Source: MWDV01 sp002070715 (GTDB taxonomy: Bacteria; Verrucomicrobiota; Verrucomicrobiia; Limisphaerales; MWDV01). Taken from it: DNA of 64,000 nucleotides. The notes beneath the pieces are model-generated. The model saw nothing but the letters and a program-made list of their open reading frames with translations, was not told the DNA's origin and ran no database searches. The DNA lies in contig DAONTI010000009.1 of the NCBI GenBank assembly GCA_035411585.1, positions 60,006-124,005 on the forward strand. The letters are read 5' to 3'. Below, piece after piece: positions 17,846-26,553 of the stretch (positions are counted from its first letter, which is position 1; each line of letters opens with the position of its first letter). The translations under genes and the position numbers were made by a program.

Positions 17846-18475
17846 ATGTATAAAATCATTGGAGCAGACGGCAACGAATACGGTCCGGTCAACGACGAGC
17901 AGATCCGTCAATGGATTGCGGAAGGGCGGGCCAACGAACAGACCCGGGTGCGGGTGGAAGACGCGCCGGACTGGCAGACTCTGGCGGACCGGCCGGAGTT
18001 TGCCGGCGCACTGGGCGCCAAGCCGCTGCCGCCGTCTTCGTTTTCAACCCCCGGGTATTCGTCGCCCGACTCCCGGGTCCTGGACCAAGTGTCCGGCCCG
18101 GCGACGGGGCTGATCGTCACGGCGGTTCTTGGATTTCTCGCCAACGGCTTTATGGTGATCTGGTTCTTGGTGGCGGGTCAGTTCCAAGCATTACCGCCGG
18201 ACTTGGATCCGGAAATAGAAAAAATCTTTCAGGTCGCCCGCAGCATGGGGGGCGTGGTAAGCGCCCTGCTGGGGGTCGCGCTTTCCGCGCTGGTTTGGCA
18301 CGGCGCCCTGCAACTGAAAAAGGGGCGCAGTTACGGCTGGGCGATGACTGCGGCGATTCTGGCCTTGGTCCCCTGCACTTCCCCCTGCTGCTTGGTGGGG
18401 GTACCGATCGGCATCTGGGCGCTGGTGGTGCTGATGCGGCCCGAGGTCAAATCCGCGTTGCAACAATTGCCCTGA
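17846..18475 (+). CDS. GYF_2-domain membrane protein
   Basis: A 209-residue protein from ATG 17846. The N-terminal GYF_2 domain (MYKIIGADGNEYGPVNDEQ ... DWQTLADRPEF) matches that of the 16794 gene almost position for position. A Ser/Pro linker leads to hydrophobic segments: GLIVTAVLGFLANGFMVIWFLVAG, VVSALLGVALSALVWHGALQ and MTAAILALVPCTSPCCLVGVPIGIWALVVL. It is an inner-membrane protein of unknown role. An in-frame extension upstream to 17792 carries no domain and was not used. Confidence 0.85.
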   Translation: MYKIIGADGNEYGPVNDEQIRQWIAEGRANEQTRVRVEDAPDWQTLADRPEFAGALGAKPLPPSSFSTPGYSSPDSRVLDQVSGPATGLIVTAVLGFLANGFMVIWFLVAGQFQALPPDLDPEIEKIFQVARSMGGVVSALLGVALSALVWHGALQLKKGRSYGWAMTAAILALVPCTSPCCLVGVPIGIWALVVLMRPEVKSALQQLP

Positions 18476-18492
18476 ATCCCGGGCGGGCAGTT

Positions 18493-18912
18493 ATGCAACG
18501 GGCGCTCGGACACTGGAGAGGCCGGCCCCTCGGCCAGGGCCGGGCCATGTCGGCGGTGGCCATTAACCAATTCGCCACGCCCGGGCTGGGTTCGTTGATG
18601 GGCGGGCGCTACCTCGCCGGCGCCGGACAACTTTTGCTGGCCTTGGCGGGGTGTGGGTTTCTCCTGGCGTGGTTCGTCCGAATGATGAAGGCCTACTACG
18701 GCCTGATCAGTACGGCGAATGCGGCATCCCCCGCAGTGACGCCACCCGCGTGGCTTTGGAAAATCGGCGCGCTTTTGTTCGTGGTATCGTGGCTGTGGGC
18801 ACTCGTCACCAGCTTCAGCCTGCTGCGCGAAGCGAAGGCGAACGCACTGCGCGCCCTGGCCTCCGCAGCGGCGTCACCTCCCGTCATCACCGATTTCCCC
18901 CCGCCGAAATAA
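18493..18912 (+). CDS. Small membrane protein of the GYF_2 cluster
   Basis: A 139-residue protein from ATG 18493; ATG 18547 (MSAVAINQFATPGLGSLM) is an equally good start. It has two hydrophobic segments, QLLLALAGCGFLLAWFVRMM and IGALLFVVSWLWALVTSFSLL, with Pro-rich linkers. The segment NQFATPGLGSLMGGRYLAGAGQLLLA resembles the start of small TM2-like membrane proteins. It begins 17 bp after the 17846 gene and completes the four-gene run. Function is unknown. Confidence 0.7.
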   Translation: MQRALGHWRGRPLGQGRAMSAVAINQFATPGLGSLMGGRYLAGAGQLLLALAGCGFLLAWFVRMMKAYYGLISTANAASPAVTPPAWLWKIGALLFVVSWLWALVTSFSLLREAKANALRALASAAASPPVITDFPPPK

Positions 18913-19093
18913 GGCGCGGGAAACCGTTTACTGGGAGCGGGCGGTTTTCGATGCGGAACGCCCGCAACGCGCCGGAGTTCTCCCATTCGTTTTCCGCCCG
19001 GGCCGCTGGATTTCAATGTTTCGGCACCGAAAAAAATGCAACTTCCTCTCCAGCCGCCGATGCACATCGGCGATCACCCAACGGAGGGAACGC

Positions 19094-20872
19094 TTAAATC
19101 CGACTCTTGAACAAGCTGGGCGCACTGCGTCGGGCCAGCGCTTCCGAGTGAGCCAAGATTTCGGCACTGTTCTCGCAGTTCAGCGCAAACGTCGCGAGTT
19201 GTTGGGCCTCGCTGAATTTGAGCCGGCGGACGAGATACTTGATTGCAGGCAGGAGCGACGGCGCGGCGCTGAGATCATCCACGCCCAAGCCCAGCAACAA
19301 GGGCACGAGCGCCGGGTCTCCCGCCATTTCTCCGCACACACTGACCCGCACTCCATGCTGATGCGCGGCGCTGACGGTGGTGTGGACAAGCCGCAGGATG
19401 GCGGGATGCGTCGGGTCGTACAAATGCGCGATGCGCTCGTTCATCCGGTCCACGGCCAGCGTGTATTGGATCAGATCGTTGGTGCCGATGCTGAAAAATT
19501 TCACCCGCCGGGCTAGGGCGTCGGCGATCATGGCCGAAGAGGGAATCTCAATCATGACCCCGATTTCCAAGCTCTCGTCGAAAGCCTGGCCCTTGGCGCG
19601 CAACTCGGCCTTGCAGGCGGCCAGCAGGTCGTTGGCCTGGTTCAGTTCGTCCAAGCCTGAGATCATGGGATACATCATCTTGACATTCCCTTGGGCGCTG
19701 GCGCGCAGGATGGCGCGCAACTGGGCGGCAAAGATGTCCTGTTGTTGGAGACAAAACCGGATGGCGCGCCAGCCCAGGAACGGATTCATTTCGGTGGGCA
19801 CGGCCAGGTGGGAGAGAAATTTGTCGCCGCCCAAATCAAGGGTGCGGATCGTGACCGGATGGGGCACCAACGCGGCCGCTGCGGCGTGGTACGATTGGTA
19901 CTGCTCATCCTCGGAGGGCGGCTGGCCCCGGTTGATGAAGAGGTATTCGGTGCGGAACAATCCCACGCCTTCCGCGCGGCTGTCCTTGACGTTTTCCGCA
20001 TCGGTGGCCTGCTCAATGTTCGCCAGCAACCCCACGCGCTGCCCGTCGAGCGTGACCGCCGGCTGGTCCAAGATGTCCCGCAGTTTTTTCTCGAGCGAAA
20101 CCTGCTTTCGGATGAGCTGGCCGTATTCAAAGAGGGTCTGGTCGGTGGGGTTGACGATGATAAGACCATTGAAGCCGTCCAGCAGGACGTAATCATCCGT
20201 CGCCAGTTCCTGCGAGGCGGTGTGCAATCCCACCACCGCCGGCAGACGCAACGACCGCGCCAGAATGGCGGTGTGCGAGGTTTTGCTGCCGACATCCGTC
20301 CCGAAGCCCAACACCTTGGTGCGATCCATCTGCGCGGTGTCGCTGGGCGTCAGGTCGTGACTGATGATGATACACGGCTCGTCCAAGTGGCGCAGATCCA
20401 TGCCGTGGGAGCGGCCTTGTAGATTATTGAGTACGCGCGCGGTGACGTCGCGCATGTCGGATACCCGTTCGCGGAGATATTCGTCTTCCACTCCGGCCAG
20501 TGCGGTGATGTATTTCCCCGCCACCACCTGGTAGGTGTATTCGGCGCTCGTCCGGTCCTGTTGGATCTGGCGGATCACCTCGTCCACCAACACCCGGTCT
20601 TCGAGGGCCAGCAGGTGGGCGTCGAAAATACTGCCTTTCTCCGCGTCCATGACCTCGCGCACCTGTCGTTGCACGTCCAAAACCTGGCGACGGGTTTCGA
20701 GGAGGGCCCGTTGCAGGCGTTCGATTTCCGCGGGCACTTCCGCTTCGCTGATTTCGCGGCGCGGCACGACGGTGTCGGTCTTACGCAGGACCCGCAGTTT
20801 GCCGCGGCACACGCCGGGCGAAACCGGAATGCCCCGTAAAACTTTCTCACCTGAATGCAACGGCACTGGCAT
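19094..20872 (-). CDS. ptsI: Phosphoenolpyruvate-protein phosphotransferase (enzyme I)
   Basis: Cytoplasmic enzyme I takes phosphate from PEP and passes it to HPr in the sugar phosphotransferase or nitrogen-PTS system. The 592 residues are full length. The N-terminal GIPVSPGVCRGKL, the phosphorylated His in GSKTSHTAILARSL (near 200), GLFRTEYLF, the PEP-binding GGDKFLS, MYPMISGLDE and the active-site Cys in SVCGEMAGDP (near 511) are all present. No HPr (ptsH) or EII gene is in the window, so the phosphate acceptor must be encoded elsewhere. It is a single minus-strand gene. The upstream neighbour on that strand is the GrpE-like gene. Confidence 0.95.
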   Translation of the reverse strand: MPVPLHSGEKVLRGIPVSPGVCRGKLRVLRKTDTVVPRREISEAEVPAEIERLQRALLETRRQVLDVQRQVREVMDAEKGSIFDAHLLALEDRVLVDEVIRQIQQDRTSAEYTYQVVAGKYITALAGVEDEYLRERVSDMRDVTARVLNNLQGRSHGMDLRHLDEPCIIISHDLTPSDTAQMDRTKVLGFGTDVGSKTSHTAILARSLRLPAVVGLHTASQELATDDYVLLDGFNGLIIVNPTDQTLFEYGQLIRKQVSLEKKLRDILDQPAVTLDGQRVGLLANIEQATDAENVKDSRAEGVGLFRTEYLFINRGQPPSEDEQYQSYHAAAAALVPHPVTIRTLDLGGDKFLSHLAVPTEMNPFLGWRAIRFCLQQQDIFAAQLRAILRASAQGNVKMMYPMISGLDELNQANDLLAACKAELRAKGQAFDESLEIGVMIEIPSSAMIADALARRVKFFSIGTNDLIQYTLAVDRMNERIAHLYDPTHPAILRLVHTTVSAAHQHGVRVSVCGEMAGDPALVPLLLGLGVDDLSAAPSLLPAIKYLVRRLKFSEAQQLATFALNCENSAEILAHSEALARRSAPSLFKSRI

Positions 20873-21006
20873 GGCGCATGATTAGCGAAAGGCGATGGAA
20901 TTGGAAAGCGAATCTTCTGGCCGTTTGCGCGGCGGATATGCGGGTGGAATCGCCGAAAATTGTTCGAAAAATACCGGAGGCCGAGCCATCGCCGAGGCTG
21001 CCGGGG

Positions 21007-21864
21007 TTAGAGCAATGACGGTTCTTCTCCCGATTCAGGCGGCGGGGGCGGGGCCGGTTCCGCCGCCGGAGCGGGCTCCGTAGTCGTGCCAGGAGCGGGT
21101 TCGAAAGAGACCAGCGCGGGACGCACGATGCGGCCTTGAAAGGTGTAGCCGGTGGCCATTGTTTCGACCGCTTTTGCTTCCGCAGGCGGTGGGTTGCCGT
21201 CGGCAGTTTGGTGTCGCTGGGGATCAAACGGTTCATCCGGTTCGGCGACAAACGGGGCCAATCCCAACCGGCGGGCCGCATCGCGGCAGGCGCCTTGGAA
21301 CTGGGTCAGTTGCTCGATGATCCGCGGTTGACCGGAGCGCACCGCCGCCGAGTGCAACGCATACACATGGTCCAGAATCCGCACCAGCGCGTGCAGCCAT
21401 TCGCCCTCGCCCCGGCGCAGTTTTTCGACCTCGAGGCGCAGCGTGGATTTCTCGGTGTCGTTAGCTTTTTGGAGGAACTGCGTGAAATCGCGCACCTCGG
21501 CCGCCATGCGTTCGGAAATTTCCTGCGCGGTGGCGGCGGTCTTGCTGGCCGACTCATGCACCGCCTGCCAGTTGTTGGTCGCTTCGGCGATGCGTTGGGC
21601 GATGGTTTGCGCGTGCTGAATCCGCTCCAAGCCCTCGGCCAGAGTGACGGCCTCGCTCAGCCGGGTTATCGCCTGGTATTCGAGAATGAAGGGGAAGATG
21701 GCAATCACGGCTCCCAAAATGACGCAGCACAGGCTGCCGAGGATTTCCCAACGTCCCAACGGCAGCGTGCCTTGCCAGACGATGAACCCGGCGGCGGCCA
21801 GCAGGATGGCGTCACTCAAGTAGAATGGCCACTTGGGAATTTGCGGCGGAAGCGTTTCTTGCAT
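21007..21864 (-). CDS. Membrane-anchored GrpE-like protein
   Basis: A 285-residue protein from ATG 21864. Two hydrophobic segments follow the start (DAILLAAAGFIVWQG and EILGSLCCVILGAVIAIFPFI, about 12-58). A coiled coil runs over about 65-150. The next part matches the GrpE plan: LVRILDHVYALHSAAVRSG as in the dimerisation helices, then DEPFDPQRHQ and GYTFQGRIVRPALVSF, the two conserved head motifs of GrpE nucleotide-exchange factors. The tail is Pro/Ala/Glu-rich. Ordinary GrpE is soluble, so a membrane-anchored version is unusual and may bring a DnaK-type chaperone to the membrane. No dnaK or dnaJ gene is nearby. An upstream extension to 22071 lacks domain sense. Confidence 0.75.
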   Translation of the reverse strand: MQETLPPQIPKWPFYLSDAILLAAAGFIVWQGTLPLGRWEILGSLCCVILGAVIAIFPFILEYQAITRLSEAVTLAEGLERIQHAQTIAQRIAEATNNWQAVHESASKTAATAQEISERMAAEVRDFTQFLQKANDTEKSTLRLEVEKLRRGEGEWLHALVRILDHVYALHSAAVRSGQPRIIEQLTQFQGACRDAARRLGLAPFVAEPDEPFDPQRHQTADGNPPPAEAKAVETMATGYTFQGRIVRPALVSFEPAPGTTTEPAPAAEPAPPPPPESGEEPSLL

Positions 21865-22100
21865 GGCCCGGAGTGTGACGAAAGACGAAGCGCGGTTCAA
21901 GACCCGGCCAACGCGAAAAAAGACCGGGCCGCATCCGCCTCCCGCGAGGCGGACAAGGTTGTGCCCGTCCACCGAGGGCTTTCGCTCCGACCTTCGACTC
22001 CGGACAAGGTGGTCGTTGTGAAAAATCCGCTGTCGGCCATGAGCTTTTCTTTTCGCATTTGAACTCGACACCGCCCCCGGCGCGCCCGACAGAATGCCGT

Positions 22101-23009
22101 GTGCGGATCTGCGTTATTTTCAATCCCAGCGCGCGGGGTGACAAGGCCCGCCGTTTCCGGGCGTTGCTCCACCAAATCAGCGCGCGGGCCGATCTCCAGG
22201 AAACGCGGGCGAAAGGAGAGGCGCAACGGTTGGCCGCCGCTGCGGTGCAAAGCGGCTTCGATACGCTGGTGGCAGCGGGTGGAGACGGCACGGTCCACGA
22301 AGTGTTGAACGGCATGGCCGAGGCGCCGGACGGGCTGACCCGCACACGCTTGGGAGTTTTGCCCCTGGGCACGGTGAATGTCTGGGCACGGGAACGGCAA
22401 TTGCCTGTCGCCTCCGAGGCCGCTTGGTCGGTTATTCTGCAAAACCACGAAATCCGCCAGGACCTGCCGTGGGTGGAATGGGACACCACCGCCGGACGCG
22501 TCCGCCGGTATTTCGTGCAACTGGCCGGCGCCGGCCTGGACGCGCGGGCCATTAACCTGGTCAGTTGGCGTCTCAAACAGCGGATCGGATCGCTGGCCTA
22601 CATCGTTGCGGGTTTGAAAGCCCTCACTCATCCCGCGCCGCTCATCACGGTTTCGGGCGGACCAGCGCCGGTGGAGGGCCGTCTGGTTTTGCTCGGCAAT
22701 GGACGGTTTTACGGCGGTGGTTTCACAATTTTTCCCGAAGCAAATCCGCACGATGGCCTGCTGAACGCGCGCGTCTTTCCCCGCACGGATTGGGTAACGC
22801 TGGTCCGGAGCGGGCCGACCCTTCTCGCCCGCAAACGCCTCCCCGCCGGCGTTGGTCGGTCTGAGGTCGCCGCGTCCTTCACCCTGACGGCGAAGGGACA
22901 AGTGCCTTTCGAATTGGACGGCGAAACCGCAGGCGAGTTACCGGCGACTTTTGGTCTGATTCCAAGCGCGTTGCGGGTACTGGCGCCGCGCCCGCCCGCT
23001 CAAGGATGA
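22101..23009 (+). CDS. Diacylglycerol/lipid kinase family protein
   Basis: This protein belongs to the YegS/DgkB-like lipid kinase superfamily. From GTG 22101 it reads MRICVIFNPSARGDK, the normal family start; TTG 22059 would add 14 residues. The nucleotide-binding GGDGT motif is near residue 60 (LVAAGGDGTVHEVLNG), followed by LGVLPLGTVNVWARE where the family has LGxxPxGTxNDFAR. The C-terminal part has GRFYGGGFTIFPEANPHDGLL and ends with FELDGE. The family phosphorylates diacylglycerol, ceramide or similar lipids. Here Asn/Asp-Phe is replaced by Val-Trp, and the substrate is unknown. It is divergent from the GrpE-like gene. Confidence 0.85.
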   Translation: MRICVIFNPSARGDKARRFRALLHQISARADLQETRAKGEAQRLAAAAVQSGFDTLVAAGGDGTVHEVLNGMAEAPDGLTRTRLGVLPLGTVNVWARERQLPVASEAAWSVILQNHEIRQDLPWVEWDTTAGRVRRYFVQLAGAGLDARAINLVSWRLKQRIGSLAYIVAGLKALTHPAPLITVSGGPAPVEGRLVLLGNGRFYGGGFTIFPEANPHDGLLNARVFPRTDWVTLVRSGPTLLARKRLPAGVGRSEVAASFTLTAKGQVPFELDGETAGELPATFGLIPSALRVLAPRPPAQG

Positions 23010-23107
23010 CTCCACAGAAAATTTTCTTTTGACACGCAACGGTTTTGCCGTTGCCATCAGGACAGACCCACGGCGGCGGGCGCCGCCGGGGCCGCCAACA
23101 TTGAATT

Positions 23108-23974
23108 ATGCAAGCAAATCGTCTGTTCCATTCCTTGGCGCTCGCCAGTCTGACCTTCATCACGCCGGCCCTGTTCGCCGCCCCGATTCCGGAAGCCGTC
23201 AAGATCGGCGGATTCGCCGTCGGCTGCCAGGCTTATACCTTCAATCGTTTCAGCGCGTTTGAAGCGGTGGAAAAAACGGCGCAAGCCGGCGGTAAATGTA
23301 TTGAATTCTATCCCGGCCAGCGATTCAGTCCGCAGCAACCCGACCTCAAAATGCATCATACCCTCGCCGCGGACGCCCTGGCTCAACTGCAGGCGCACTT
23401 GGCCCAACACGGCGTGCGCGCGGTCAATTACGGTGTGGTGGACGCCAAAGACGAAGCGGAGTGGCGCCAAATTTTTGAGTTCGCGCGCGCTCTTGGCCTC
23501 TACGCCATCAACACCGAAGCTGTGGATCACTTGGACGTGCTGGAAAAGCTGGCCCGCGAATTTGACATCTGCGTGGCGATTCACAATCACCCGCGCCGCC
23601 CCGCCGACCCCCGGTATCGCGTTTGGGATCCGGAGTATGTCATGTCCTTGGTGAAAGACCGCGACCCGCGTATTGGCGCCTGTGCCGATCCAGGGCATTG
23701 GGCTACGTCCGGCATTGTGCCGCTCGACGGGATCCGGACGCTCCGGGGGCGGATCATCAGCGTCCACCTCAAGGACCGTACCGCCGTGGGCCGACCAACC
23801 GAGGACGTGCCGTTCGGCGCCGGCATCAGTGACATCAAGGGCATCCTCGATGAATTAAAAGCGCAGAACTTCCGCGGTAACATCGCCATCGAATACGAGG
23901 CGCATTGGGATCATAACGTGCCGCACGTGGCCCAGTGCATCGGCTTCTTCCGCGGTTACGCCACCTGCCGCTGA
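23108..23974 (+). CDS. Exported sugar phosphate isomerase/epimerase-like protein
   Basis: A 288-residue protein with a signal peptide (LFHSLALASLTFITPALFAA, cleavage before PIP). The mature part is a xylose-isomerase-like TIM barrel: FAVGCQAYTFNRF near the start, CIEFYPGQRF, AVNYGVVDAK, INTEAVDHLDV, ICVAIHNHPR, GACADPGHWATSG, ISVHLKD and IAIEYEAHWD. The Glu, His, Asp and His residues in these motifs are the usual metal ligands. Family members act on sugars or inositols; the exported form is common in Verrucomicrobiota and Planctomycetota. It is convergent with the zinc-ribbon gene at 23990, only 15 bp away. Confidence 0.9.
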   Translation: MQANRLFHSLALASLTFITPALFAAPIPEAVKIGGFAVGCQAYTFNRFSAFEAVEKTAQAGGKCIEFYPGQRFSPQQPDLKMHHTLAADALAQLQAHLAQHGVRAVNYGVVDAKDEAEWRQIFEFARALGLYAINTEAVDHLDVLEKLAREFDICVAIHNHPRRPADPRYRVWDPEYVMSLVKDRDPRIGACADPGHWATSGIVPLDGIRTLRGRIISVHLKDRTAVGRPTEDVPFGAGISDIKGILDELKAQNFRGNIAIEYEAHWDHNVPHVAQCIGFFRGYATCR

Positions 23975-23989
23975 TTCGCGCCAATCGCG

Positions 23990-24418
23990 TTAGTCCCAAA
24001 GGCGGAACGGCAGCGCGTTTTGGTCCATTAACACGCCGCATTTCGGGCAGCGGTCGGGATGATTCCACACGCGCAACCGATGCCGGGTAGAAACCGGACA
24101 GGCGGGCGCGAAAGACAACCACTGGTAATGCCGCGCCCCGGGCACGGTTAGACGATTCAAAGCCGCGGCGAATGACGGCGGGGACTGGGGCCGCTGGCCC
24201 CGCTTGGACTCGACCAAGGGGACGAGTCTTTTGCGGAGTGCCGGTTGCCGCAACGGCGACCGCCGGGGAACGCGCAACTCGGTCACGGCATCGTACAGGC
24301 GTTTGCATTCGAAGCATAACACGGTTTGAACCGCCAACTGAAATCCCCGGTCCGCGCCGCCGGACACGGTGGCGCGGTAGCCGCACTTGGCACATTCAAA
24401 AAGATAAGTCCGCCCCAT
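23990..24418 (-). CDS. Zinc-ribbon protein of unknown function
   Basis: A 142-residue protein with three Cys pairs: CAKCGY (near 9-12), CFECKR (near 35-38) and CPKCG towards the C-terminus. These probably form two zinc sites, one split between the first two pairs. The middle is basic and Pro-rich. It begins MGRTYLFECAKCGYRATVSGG, which resembles small verrucomicrobial zinc-ribbon proteins. I know no function. The gene is monocistronic by position, convergent with the sugar isomerase-like gene. Confidence 0.75.
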   Translation of the reverse strand: MGRTYLFECAKCGYRATVSGGADRGFQLAVQTVLCFECKRLYDAVTELRVPRRSPLRQPALRKRLVPLVESKRGQRPQSPPSFAAALNRLTVPGARHYQWLSFAPACPVSTRHRLRVWNHPDRCPKCGVLMDQNALPFRLWD

Positions 24419-24888
24419 GATGCATTGGCTTGTTGTTGCCGCCCGACGCGTTGGACTGGCAATTGGCGGTGCCCCGTTCCCTGGTTGGCGTCGGTCGGAT
24501 TCGTATCACGCGCGTCACTCTACCGCATTCTGAGCATCTGGCCCAGCTTGGGATTGCCGGCGGCGGCAATTTTCGCGGCGGCAGGCGAAGAACAGATTTG
24601 CCCAGGCGCAGAACTTTCAATCGCAAGCAGCCTGATCGGACCGCGGAGAGAATCAGAGCTTCCGGCGGGAGCGGCGCAACGGGCATCCCTCGGGGAGGCA
24701 AATGCATTTTCACTGCATCGCAGATTTCAGCTACGCCTTTTCCAGTTCCATCGGCAAAGGGCAAACGGAGGTGGCGTCCAAATTCTCCCTCCGCCGCACG
24801 GTACTCCGTCGTGTTCTTGACAAACCGGGATGATCGGCGTGAAGTAGGCGCATGGTGTTGGTCTGAGAAACGTGATTTATTGCTCATC
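24419..24888. other. 470-bp gap with no supported gene
   Basis: Between the zinc-ribbon gene and the ceramidase-like gene I see no convincing coding region. Reading frames stay open on both strands, but their translations are low in hydrophobic core, rich in Arg/Pro, and match nothing I recognise. The last 40 bases hold the leader of the downstream gene. The segment could contain a decayed gene or regulatory DNA for the divergent pair. Confidence 0.4.
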
Positions 24889-26406
24889 ATGAATTCCCAT
24901 CCTTTTTCGATTCCTGAAAGGTCTGTGTGGCGACATACTCGAATCGTCCTGGCCATGGCCGTATCATGCGGAGTCCTGATCGCGGAGCACGCCCGGCCCG
25001 GAGCGGCGGGGGCGTTGGCGCAAGCGTCGAACGCTGTGTTCCGTGCGGGTGCCGCCGCGCGGAATATCACGCCGCCTTTGGGCACCAGCATCAACGGTTA
25101 CTTCAACGACCGGAAGGCCGAGCATATTCATGATGAATTGCACGCCCGCTGTCTGGTGCTGGATGACGGTCGCACGCGGCTCGCCTTGGTGGTGTGTGAC
25201 AGCTGCATGATTCCCCGGGAAGTGCTGGATGCGGCGAAGCGACTGGTCCGGGAACGAACCGGCTTGGTGACGGAAAATATTCTCGTTTCCGCCACCCACA
25301 CGCACACCGCCCCCGCCAGCGCGGGGGTTTTCCAAACCGATCCGGATGCGGCCTATCAACAATTTCTGGCTTCGCGAATTGCCGACGCCGTTCAGTGCGC
25401 CATTCAGAACCTGGAACCGGCGCGGATTGGCTGGGGCGTGGGCCGGGTGCCGGACCAGGTGTTTAATCGGCGGTGGCGGATGAAACCCGGCACCATCACG
25501 CCGAATCCCTTCGGTCAAACGAATGACTTGGTGCGGATGAATCCGCCCGTCGGCAGTGCTGATCTGATCGCTCCAGCCGGCCCGACCGATCCGGAAGTGG
25601 GCGTGATTTCCGTGCAATCCCGCACGGGCCGTCCGCTGGCTTTGTTGGCCAACTACGCGCTCCATTACGTCGGCACCTCGCGGGGCACGGATGTCTCGGC
25701 GGATTACTACGGCGCGTTTTGCGATCGGATTCAAGCATTGCTGGGCGCGGACCGGCAAGATCCCCCGTTCGTCGCGCTACTGGCCAATGGCGCCAGCGGC
25801 GACATCAATAACATCAACTTCCGCGAAAAGGCGCCGCCGCGCGGGCCGTATGAACAAATCCAACGCGTCGCCCAAATCGTTGCCGCGGAAGTGCACCGCG
25901 TCTGCCAGGACTTGACGTATCACGACGCCGTGCCGCTGGGCGTGGAACAAACCGAACTCCGGCTCGGCGTGCGGCGGCCGGATGCGGCGGAAGTCGCGCG
26001 CGCGGAGGCCATCCTCGCCCCGACAGCGGGGCGCGCCCTGCGAGGACCGGAGGAGATTTACGCGCGCGAGACGCTGTTGATACGGGATTATCCGGCGGAA
26101 GTGCCGCTGCTCCTTCAGTGCATGCGGATCGGGGACCTCGGCTTGGCGGCGGTACCGTGCGAAGTTTTTGTGGAATCCGGTTTGGCGCTGAAAGCAAACA
26201 GCCCGTTTCGTCCGATGCTGGTGATTGGCCTGGCCAATGGATACAACGGTTATCTGCCCACGCCGGAACAGCATCGTCTGGGAGGCTACGAAACTTGGCG
26301 GGCGCGCTCCAGTTATCTGGAAACCGGCGCGTCGCCCAAAATCATCACCACCTTGTTGGATCAGTTGACGCGGTTGCACGATACCCGTCCGCCTCGCGAT
26401 CTATAA
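24889..26406 (+). CDS. Exported neutral/alkaline ceramidase-like protein
   Basis: A 505-residue protein. From ATG 24889 it has a basic head and a hydrophobic stretch, IVLAMAVSCGVLIAE, followed by an Ala-rich cleavage region, so it is exported. The mature part follows the N-terminal domain of neutral/alkaline non-lysosomal ceramidases: AGAAARNITPPLGTSINGYF, HARCLVLDDG, LALVVCDSCMIP, the zinc-type motif SATHTHTAPAS, NYALHYVGTSRG, SADYYGAFC and LANGASGDINN. The second ceramidase domain is absent. Many such proteins are of unknown substrate in Planctomycetota and Verrucomicrobiota, so 'ceramidase' describes the fold, not proven activity. Confidence 0.88.
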   Translation: MNSHPFSIPERSVWRHTRIVLAMAVSCGVLIAEHARPGAAGALAQASNAVFRAGAAARNITPPLGTSINGYFNDRKAEHIHDELHARCLVLDDGRTRLALVVCDSCMIPREVLDAAKRLVRERTGLVTENILVSATHTHTAPASAGVFQTDPDAAYQQFLASRIADAVQCAIQNLEPARIGWGVGRVPDQVFNRRWRMKPGTITPNPFGQTNDLVRMNPPVGSADLIAPAGPTDPEVGVISVQSRTGRPLALLANYALHYVGTSRGTDVSADYYGAFCDRIQALLGADRQDPPFVALLANGASGDINNINFREKAPPRGPYEQIQRVAQIVAAEVHRVCQDLTYHDAVPLGVEQTELRLGVRRPDAAEVARAEAILAPTAGRALRGPEEIYARETLLIRDYPAEVPLLLQCMRIGDLGLAAVPCEVFVESGLALKANSPFRPMLVIGLANGYNGYLPTPEQHRLGGYETWRARSSYLETGASPKIITTLLDQLTRLHDTRPPRDL

Positions 26407-26553
26407 TCGAACCGGCTGCGGTAAAACGCAAAGGGCGTTCCTCGTCCACCCGGCTGTCTCCGGACTCCCTCGGACATTCCGTCGGAGGCCACCACATTCC
26501 TCGACAAACTTTCTTATCCCCTTGGCCGGGCCGACGGCTTATGTTGGGCGTTG

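Noticed and set aside
24396..25094. Minus-strand frame of 232 codons in the gap before the ceramidase-like gene
   Set aside because: It overlaps the well-supported ceramidase-like start and the zinc-ribbon gene, with no recognisable domain.
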